Positions 58,485 through 64,000 of a stretch of DNA of 64,000 nucleotides are shown here, one piece after another (position 1 is the first letter of the stretch; every line of letters begins with the position of its first letter). Source of the stretch: RGIG9060 sp036307825. GTDB taxonomy: Bacteria; Spirochaetota; Spirochaetia; Treponematales; Treponemataceae. The notes under the pieces are model-generated. The model searched no databases and was not told the DNA's origin. It was given only the letters and a program-made list of their open reading frames with translations. Location of the stretch: contig JAXJWW010000026.1 of assembly GCA_036307825.1 (NCBI GenBank), forward strand, positions 9,447 to 73,446, written 5' to 3'. The translations under genes were made by a program, and so were the position numbers.

Positions 58485-59300
58485 ATGCGACAATATATTG
58501 CTTCAAATTTGCCTGACAAAAATGGACAACTTTCTATAACTGGAAAAGATTTTAAATATCTTTGTCAGGTGTTGAGGCTTAGTGTGGGAGATGTAATTCA
58601 AGTGCGTCTTCCAAATCAAGAACTTGTGAATATGCAAGTCTTCAAATTGCAATCAAAACAAATTATTCTTGTAAAAGAAATTTGTGATTGTTCAAAAATT
58701 TCTGTAGAAACTGGTGTAAATGCAAGTTCTTTGAACGAAATAAAACTTCCTGAAATTTGGCTTTTTCAGTTTTTGCCTAAAATGCAAAAGATGGATTTGA
58801 TTATTAGGCAAAGTACAGAATGTGGTGTTACAAAAATTATTCCTGTTATAAGTGATTTTTCTAGTAAAGATTTTTCTTATAAAAAAGATGATTTTGAAAG
58901 AATTACTCGTTGGCAACGAATTGTAAAAGAGGCTCGTCAACAAAGTGGTTCTGCTATCAATACTCAAATTGAAAATCCAATGTTGCTTGGAGATGCAATT
59001 TCCTTGTGGCAGGAAAATTTTAAAAATAATTGTGGATTTGTTTTGTATGAAGCAAATGTGGCAAAGAAAAATATATTTTCTGTTTTAAAAGAAAATTTTA
59101 ATAAAATAGATAGAATTGGAATTGTAGTTGGTGGAGAAGGTGGAATTTCTGAAAATGAAATTTTGCTTTTAGAAAAAGAAGGCTTTAATCTTGTGCATTT
59201 TAAAACAAATATTCTTAGAGCCGAAACCGCTAGTCTTTACGGAATTGCTACAATTCAAACTGCTTTTACGGAGTTGGACGAATGGCACACACACGAATAA
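58485..59300 (+). CDS. rsmE: 16S rRNA m3U1498 methyltransferase RsmE
   Basis: 271 residues, SPOUT-fold. N-terminal PUA-like part (QLSITGKDFKYLCQVLRLSVGDVIQV) and the C-terminal knot with IVVGGEGGISENEI and LRAETASLYGIATIQ, the SAM-binding signature of RsmE, plus RIVKEARQQSGSA. It methylates U1498 of 16S rRNA (E. coli numbering). The ATG is coupled to the ctp stop (TAATATG), without its own ribosome-binding site. The next gene overlaps its end by 19 bp. Confidence 0.93.
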   Translation: MRQYIASNLPDKNGQLSITGKDFKYLCQVLRLSVGDVIQVRLPNQELVNMQVFKLQSKQIILVKEICDCSKISVETGVNASSLNEIKLPEIWLFQFLPKMQKMDLIIRQSTECGVTKIIPVISDFSSKDFSYKKDDFERITRWQRIVKEARQQSGSAINTQIENPMLLGDAISLWQENFKNNCGFVLYEANVAKKNIFSVLKENFNKIDRIGIVVGGEGGISENEILLLEKEGFNLVHFKTNILRAETASLYGIATIQTAFTELDEWHTHE

Positions 59301-60031
59301 ATTTTTTATCAGTTCCTGTGGATATTATTCCAGAACAAAACCTTGCTGATGAAATTATGGAAATCATTGTAAAAAATTCGGAGGCAAAAGTTTCTTCTCA
59401 AATTTGTTTTGTATCAATTTGGGATATTTTGAAGGCAAGATTTAATCAAGATTATATGAATTGTTTAAAAAATGCTTCGTTGGTAATTCCTATTTCCAAA
59501 AGTATTTTAAAAGGTGCTTCATTTTTGAAGTTGCCAGTTCCTGTTCGATATAATCCTTTTAAAGCTGTAATCAGTATAATGAATGCTCTTGATAAAAATT
59601 TCCGCACTTTGTATTTGTTTGGAAGTCGGAGAGAATCTTTGATGGCAGCAGAAAAAAATGTAAAAGCAACTTTTTCTGGTTTAAGAGTTATTGGTCGATA
59701 TGTGGGATATTATCCAAAAGCTTCAGAAGAAAATATTATTGAAGCAATTTATAAAGCTTCTCCTTCATTAACTTTGATGAGTGACGGAATTTCTGGTGGA
59801 GATATGTGGTACTTCCGTAGACGAAAAAAATTTGAAGCTGGGATTTTCTTGTATTACAAAGATTGCTTTGGTATTTTTTCAAGACGCAAACGCAGAATTT
59901 CGGAATCAACTTTTGAAAAAGGACTTGAAATTTGGCCAGAAATTTTAAGAAATCCATTCAAATTATTTTTAGTTTTTCCTTATCTTTGGTATTTAATCGT
60001 ATTACTTTGGTACAAAATTTTTAAGAAATAA
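59282..60031 (+). CDS. WecG/TagA/CpsF-family glycosyltransferase
   Basis: 249 residues. GT26-type features: NASLVIPISKSILKGASFLKLPVP near residue 60, LYLFGSRRESLMAAEKNVKATFSGLRVIGRYVGYYP, and LTLMSDGISGGDMWYFRRRKKF. A hydrophobic C-terminus (about 225-247) is probably membrane-bound. The family transfers N-acetylmannosamine-type sugars onto undecaprenyl-linked intermediates. It diverges from TagA at several positions, so donor and acceptor are uncertain. GGAG lies 8 nt upstream, inside rsmE. Confidence 0.85.
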   Translation: MAHTRINFLSVPVDIIPEQNLADEIMEIIVKNSEAKVSSQICFVSIWDILKARFNQDYMNCLKNASLVIPISKSILKGASFLKLPVPVRYNPFKAVISIMNALDKNFRTLYLFGSRRESLMAAEKNVKATFSGLRVIGRYVGYYPKASEENIIEAIYKASPSLTLMSDGISGGDMWYFRRRKKFEAGIFLYYKDCFGIFSRRKRRISESTFEKGLEIWPEILRNPFKLFLVFPYLWYLIVLLWYKIFKK

Positions 60032-60114
60032 ATTTAATTTTTCTGAAAAGAATATATATATGTGTAACTTTGATTTAAATAAATTTTTTATTATTTAAGT
60101 GGAGTTATTATTAA

Positions 60115-60798
60115 TTGTTTTTTAAGTGTTTTTATGAAAGTGATTTGCCTTTGCTTTTTATGGGTGAAAGCGGAACTGGAAAAACTTTTTCTGCTAAAAT
60201 GGCTCATGATTATTCCTATAGAAAAGATAAACCTTTTGTTGCAATAAACTGTGGGGCAATTCCAGAAAGTATTGCAGAATCTGAACTTTTTGGTTCTGTA
60301 AATGGAGCTTATACCGGTGCAACTTCAAGACAAGGTCTTTTTGAAAGTGCAGATGGTGGAACAATTTTTTTTGATGAAGTTGGAGAACTTTCATTGAATG
60401 TTCAAACTAAATTGTTAAAAATTCTTGATTCTGGAATTTTTACAAGGGTTGGTTCTACAAAAGAAATTAAAACTGATGTAAGAATAATGTGTGCAACAAA
60501 TGTTGATTTACAACAAAAAATAAAATCCGGAGATTTTAGAGAAGATTTGTATTTTAGAATTTCTGTAGTTCCTTTGTACATAAAACCTTTACGACAACGA
60601 AAAAATGAAATTCCAGCTTTAGTAAATTATTATCTTTTATCCAAAAATAAAACTTTAACAGGAAATGCTTTAAAGAAAATTTTAACTTATACTTGGGAAG
60701 GAAATGTTAGACAACTGTTTTCTTGTTTAGACAGAGCTTGTGTAATTTCACAAAACTCTGTAATAACTGAGGAAACTATAAGAAATAGTGTTTTTTAA
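60115..60798 (+). CDS. Sigma-54 activator AAA+ domain, minimal or truncated
   Basis: 227 residues from a TTG at 60115 (GGAG at about 60101-60104), the first codon after an in-frame stop. It starts just before Walker A, GESGTGKT (residues 17-24), then the GAFTGA-equivalent GAYTGA (64-69), Walker B GTIFFDEVGEL, and ends after the sensor II helix (GNVRQLFSCLDRAC). There is no N-terminal receiver/GAF domain and no C-terminal FIS-type helix-turn-helix. It may be a degraded NtrC-type regulator or a PspF-like constitutive ATPase with a shortened N-terminus. It converges with era. Confidence 0.7.
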   Translation: MFFKCFYESDLPLLFMGESGTGKTFSAKMAHDYSYRKDKPFVAINCGAIPESIAESELFGSVNGAYTGATSRQGLFESADGGTIFFDEVGELSLNVQTKLLKILDSGIFTRVGSTKEIKTDVRIMCATNVDLQQKIKSGDFREDLYFRISVVPLYIKPLRQRKNEIPALVNYYLLSKNKTLTGNALKKILTYTWEGNVRQLFSCLDRACVISQNSVITEETIRNSVF

Positions 60799-60808
60799 TA
60801 AATTGATA

Positions 60809-61747
60809 TTATTTTAAAAGTCGTGCTAAAACTGGGTCTTTTTGGCGCCAATTTTTATTTACTTTAACTTGTAAATCTAAATCAACTCGGTAATCAAAGA
60901 TTTTTCGCATTTCTTTGATGGATTCAACACGAATTGTTTTTATCATAGATGCACCTTTCCCGATAACCATTCCTTTTTGACTATCTCGTTCAACAACTAA
61001 AAATGCTCTAACCCAAAGTTCTTTTCCGTTTTTTCGCATTTCTAAGTCGGCAACATCAACATAAATTGCGTGAGGAAGTTCATCGTGAAGTCGGTTGATT
61101 GCTTGTTCTCGGATGATTTCTGCGATTCTAAAATCAACTTCTTGGTCTGTGTAAAATTCTTCTGGATAAAGATGTTCTGCAACTGGCGCAAAATCATAAA
61201 GACCTCGCAAAAGCTCGTTGATTCCAATATCATTTTGTGCAGAAATATCAAAAACATGATTTGCAGTAATTTTAGGAAATTTTTGTGTGATAAAAATCCT
61301 TGCCTTGCTTGGACTTGCTTCTGGTAAATCGATTTTGTTGATTCCAACTACAACTTTATCAGCATAAGGTTGCAAAAGTTCAGAAGTGAGTTCTTCTTCT
61401 TCCCCTGGTGTACGAGTTGCATCAATTAAATATAAAATTGCGTCGCAAGAATCTAATTGTTCTTTTGTTAAGGAACGAAGTTTCAAGTTGAATTTTTTTT
61501 CAGAATTGTGATAACCTGGCGTATCGATAAAAACAAGTTGTCCAAGGTTTGTGTTGATAATTCCTTTTACTGCATTTCGGGTTGTCTGTGGAACTGGAGA
61601 TACGATAGAAATTTTTTCTCCACTAGCGGTGTTTAAGAAAGTTGATTTTCCAACTGAAGGTCGTCCGATAATTGCTACAACTGCAGTTTTGTTTCCAACT
61701 GATGAAGTTTCTTCTTGTAAATTTGTGTTTTCTAAAATTTCACTCAT
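60809..61747 (-). CDS. era: GTPase Era
   Basis: 312 residues. G1 GRPSVGKS (about 31-38), the switch-I PQTTRN, G3 DTPGYH, G4 NKID and G5 SAQ motifs, then a KH domain with VIGKGASMIKTIRVESIKEM. It binds 16S rRNA in 30S assembly. An N-terminal extension of about 25 residues precedes the G domain. A -10-like TATACT lies 6 nt before the ATG with no Shine-Dalgarno. It is divergent from the radical SAM gene. Confidence 0.97.
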   Translation of the reverse strand: MSEILENTNLQEETSSVGNKTAVVAIIGRPSVGKSTFLNTASGEKISIVSPVPQTTRNAVKGIINTNLGQLVFIDTPGYHNSEKKFNLKLRSLTKEQLDSCDAILYLIDATRTPGEEEELTSELLQPYADKVVVGINKIDLPEASPSKARIFITQKFPKITANHVFDISAQNDIGINELLRGLYDFAPVAEHLYPEEFYTDQEVDFRIAEIIREQAINRLHDELPHAIYVDVADLEMRKNGKELWVRAFLVVERDSQKGMVIGKGASMIKTIRVESIKEMRKIFDYRVDLDLQVKVNKNWRQKDPVLARLLK

Positions 61748-61753
61748 AACATC

Positions 61754-61782
61754 AGTATATCTTATTGAAAAGGTTTTGTATA
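61754..61782 (-). promoter_or_regulatory. Promoter of era
   Basis: Minus strand: TATACA (61777-61782), 17-bp spacer, TATACT (61754-61759), 6 nt before the era ATG. It overlaps the promoter of the divergent radical SAM gene. Confidence 0.4.
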
Positions 61783-61793
61783 TCTACTAAAAT
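61765..61793 (+). promoter_or_regulatory. Promoter of the radical SAM gene
   Basis: TTGAAA (61765-61770), 17-bp spacer, TAAAAT (61788-61793), 8 nt before the ATG at 61802. Overlaps the era promoter on the other strand. Confidence 0.5.
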
Positions 61794-61801
61794 TTTCTTG
61801 T

Positions 61802-62836
61802 ATGAATAATTCTTTGTATGAAAATTGTAATCTTTGTCCCAGAAATTGTGGCGTAAATCGTTTTGAAAAAAGAGGTTTTTGTGGTGAAACTTCGGAAATA
61901 AAAATTGCTTGTGGAACTTTGCATTTTGGGGAAGAACCGCCAATTACAGTTTTAGGTGGTTCAGGAACGATTTTTGTTACGGGCTGTAATTTGCGTTGCG
62001 CCTTTTGTCAAAATTATCAGATTTCACAAAAAGGAATGGGAAAAAATCTTTTTACAGATGAATTTGCCGATTTGTGTTTGAAATTACAATCTGAAGGTGC
62101 AGAAAATGTGAATATCGTTACAGGTTCTCATCATATTCCTGCTATTGCAGAAGGATTACAAAAAGCAAAGTTGAAAGGTTTGAAAATTCCAGTTTGTTGG
62201 AATTCTTCAGCTTACGAAACTATAGAAGCCTTAGAACTTTTAAAAGGATTAGTTGATATTTGGCTTCCGGATATGAAAACCTTAAATCCGATGATAAGCG
62301 ATGAAGTTTTTAAGGCAAAGGATTATCCTAAAGTTGCAAAAAAAGCCATTCGTTGGATGATAGAAAATTCTCCCCTAAAATTTGAAACTGTGGCAACAAA
62401 GAATGATAAGGATTCTATCAAGCGTCATGGAAGTTCTGAAATTGAAAAAATGACTTCTGGGGTGATAATTCGGCATCTTGTACTTCCGGGGCGATTAGAT
62501 GATACTGGACTTGTTTTAGATTGGTTAAAAAATCACGCTGACGGAAAGGCTTGTATTTCTTTAATGAATCAATATACTCCAGTTGAAGTTTCTGAAAAAG
62601 ATTTTTCTGCCGAAGAAATTGCAATTCGCGACAAAGCTTTAACATCTTTTCAGCATAGATTGATAAACAAAGATGAATTTAAAATTATTCGCAATATGAT
62701 AGAAGAATACGATTTTGAATACTTGTTTTATCAAGAACTTACTTCTGATACAGATTGGCTACCAGATTTTAATAAATTCCAGCCATTTTCTAATGAACTT
62801 TCTAAGACGATTTGGTTTTGGAATGGAAAAAAGTAG
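61802..62836 (+). CDS. Radical SAM protein, PflA-like
   Basis: 344 residues. An N-terminal Cys-rich stretch (ENCNLCPRNCGVNR, near residue 6) precedes the radical SAM motif CNLRCAFC (CxxxCxxC, near residue 61) and a TIM-barrel-like core. The second cluster-like N-terminus and the sequence GGSGTIFVTGCNLRC place it with the pyruvate-formate-lyase-activating-like proteins that sit near AmmeMemoRadiSam systems, rather than true PflA. The substrate is unknown. It has no ribosome-binding site. A terminator follows. Confidence 0.85.
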   Translation: MNNSLYENCNLCPRNCGVNRFEKRGFCGETSEIKIACGTLHFGEEPPITVLGGSGTIFVTGCNLRCAFCQNYQISQKGMGKNLFTDEFADLCLKLQSEGAENVNIVTGSHHIPAIAEGLQKAKLKGLKIPVCWNSSAYETIEALELLKGLVDIWLPDMKTLNPMISDEVFKAKDYPKVAKKAIRWMIENSPLKFETVATKNDKDSIKRHGSSEIEKMTSGVIIRHLVLPGRLDDTGLVLDWLKNHADGKACISLMNQYTPVEVSEKDFSAEEIAIRDKALTSFQHRLINKDEFKIIRNMIEEYDFEYLFYQELTSDTDWLPDFNKFQPFSNELSKTIWFWNGKK

Positions 62837-62860
62837 CTAAATTTTAACTTATGTTTATCC

Positions 62861-62897
62861 AAAAGCCGAGTTGTTTTTATGCAATTCGGCTTTTTTT
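62861..62897 (+). terminator. Terminator after the radical SAM gene
   Basis: AAAAGCCGAGTTG pairs with CAATTCGGCTTTT around an 8-nt loop, followed by T to 62897. Confidence 0.9.
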
Positions 62898-62951
62898 GTT
62901 TATTCATTTTCTTCCCCTAACAAAAAAAATCATATTTTTATAAAAAATTAT

Positions 62952-62980
62952 TTTATATATTTAAAAACCTGTGATATAAT
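62952..62980 (+). promoter_or_regulatory. Promoter of the glucanotransferase gene
   Basis: TTTATA (62952-62957), 17-bp spacer, TATAAT (62975-62980). The leader would be about 60 nt, with ATAGGAG before the ATG at 63045. Confidence 0.5.
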
Positions 62981-63044
62981 TTTATTGATACACAAGTCAA
63001 CTTTTTAAAAGATTGTGGAATCGATAGGAGTTTAACTAATTTAT

Positions 63045-64000
63045 ATGTCAGACAATAAAATAGAATTTTTAACAGGAACTGCAATCCCTGTTGGCGCCTT
63101 GAAAACCGCTAATAGTTGTGGTGTTGGTGAATTTTTGGATTTGATTCCTTTTGCTGATTTTTGTAAAAAATCTGGTCTTAAACTTATCCAATTGTTGCCA
63201 GTTAACGATACAGGTACAGAAAGTTCCCCTTATAGTGCTCTTTCAGCTTTTGCACTTCATCCACTTTATATCAGTTTAAAATCTTTGCCAGAAGTTGAAG
63301 GAAAAGAAGATATTTTATCTGAAATTACAAAACTTCAAAAGAAATACGAAAAACTTCCTCGCTTTCAATATCGTGAGTTACGACGAAAAAAACTTGACCT
63401 TTTACAAAAGATTTTTGATTCAGAAAAAGATAAAATCATTTCTAGCGATGAATTAAAATCTTGGATAAAAGATAATCCTTGGGTACAAGTTTATTCTATC
63501 TTTATGCAAAAGAAAGAAAAAAAACATGAAGCATCTTGGAAAGAATGGGGCGAAGCTCAACCAACAAAAAAAGAATTAGACGAAATTTGGAATGATAAAA
63601 AGAATCAAGACGGAAATTTATTCTATGCTTGGGTTCAAATGCGCCTTGACGAACAATTTGCAAAGGCTTCGGAATATGCAAAATCCCTTGGAATTAAGTT
63701 GAAAGGTGATATTCCTATCATGATGAATGAAGATTCTTGTGACGCTTGGGCATTCCCTGAATATTTTAATGACGAAATGCGGGCAGGTTCACCTCCTGAT
63801 GGTCCTAATCCTGTGGGACAAAACTGGGGATTCCCAATTTACAACTGGGATAATCTCAAAAAAGACGATTATTCTTGGTGGAAACAACGCTTGATTCAGG
63901 CTTCAAAATATTATCAAGTTTACAGAATTGACCATGTTTTAGGTTTCTTTAGAATTTGGGCAACTCCACAGCGTGAAAGTACAGCAATGCTTGGTTGGAC
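63045..64000 (+). CDS. malQ: 4-alpha-glucanotransferase (partial, runs off the window)
   Basis: The first 318 codons are visible with no stop. GH77 features: LTGTAIPVGALKTANSCGVGEFLDLIPFADFCKKSGLKLIQLLPVNDTG near the start, SSPYSALSAFALHPLYISL (disproportionating-enzyme signature), GDIPIMMNEDSCDAWAFPEYF and the catalytic-region start YRIDHVLGFFRIW near residue 300. It transfers glucan segments between malto-oligosaccharides in glycogen or maltodextrin use. The catalytic Glu and the C-terminus lie beyond the edge. Confidence 0.95.
   Translation, partial: MSDNKIEFLTGTAIPVGALKTANSCGVGEFLDLIPFADFCKKSGLKLIQLLPVNDTGTESSPYSALSAFALHPLYISLKSLPEVEGKEDILSEITKLQKKYEKLPRFQYRELRRKKLDLLQKIFDSEKDKIISSDELKSWIKDNPWVQVYSIFMQKKEKKHEASWKEWGEAQPTKKELDEIWNDKKNQDGNLFYAWVQMRLDEQFAKASEYAKSLGIKLKGDIPIMMNEDSCDAWAFPEYFNDEMRAGSPPDGPNPVGQNWGFPIYNWDNLKKDDYSWWKQRLIQASKYYQVYRIDHVLGFFRIWATPQRESTAMLGW

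Overview
The window looks like a chromosomal segment of an AT-rich spirochaete, most likely a Treponema-type organism. The pointers are the gene families and gene order, many lipoprotein-type signal peptides, a Zn-type uS14, and an RpoB with Asn at the E. coli 531 position, a substitution known from naturally rifampicin-resistant treponemes. Species cannot be named from sequence alone. I see no insertion sequence, prophage, CRISPR array or rRNA gene.

Layout. 1-10500: a six-hairpin glycosidase-like enzyme, a large single-span protein of unknown function, a TPR lipoprotein, a TraB-family membrane protein, and a four-gene export operon (TolC-like channel, MacA-like adaptor, MacB-type ATPase and permease). 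10500-14100, mostly minus strand: mgtC-like, radA, a NusG domain II protein and cysE, with a candidate small RNA between the last two.

14189-42662 is the core of the window, a nearly unbroken information-processing block of about 28 kb: tRNA-Thr, rpmG, tRNA-Trp, secE, nusG, rplK-A-J-L, rpoB-C, rpsL-G, then tuf and the S10, spc and alpha ribosomal-protein clusters through rplQ, ending with a 58-residue zinc-ribbon protein and a terminator. fusA is absent between rpsG and tuf, and adk, map and infA are absent between secY and rpmJ. The block is punctuated by structured, mostly non-coding spacers. The largest, 703 bp before tuf, holds a promoter, about 435 nt of densely paired RNA and an intrinsic terminator. 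It matches no RNA family I can recognise and is the best candidate here for something undescribed.

42677-50458: a branched-chain amino-acid ABC transporter (livK, then livHMGF behind its own promoter), a spacer with four consecutive stem-loops, an AcuB-like CBS-ACT protein, a 505-residue unknown protein and a PTS EIIA (PtsN-like) protein. 50484-64000: transketolase, TatD nuclease, a small lipoprotein, lgt in a minus-strand operon with a MinD/ParA ATPase and a membrane protein, then ctp, rsmE and a WecG/TagA-like glycosyltransferase, a sigma-54 activator reduced to its AAA+ domain, era, a radical SAM protein, and a 4-alpha-glucanotransferase that runs off the end.

A recurring oddity is that several monocistronic or first genes (ctp, era, tatD, the radical SAM gene, and others) have no Shine-Dalgarno and carry a -10-like hexamer 6-8 nt before the ATG, which suggests leaderless mRNAs.
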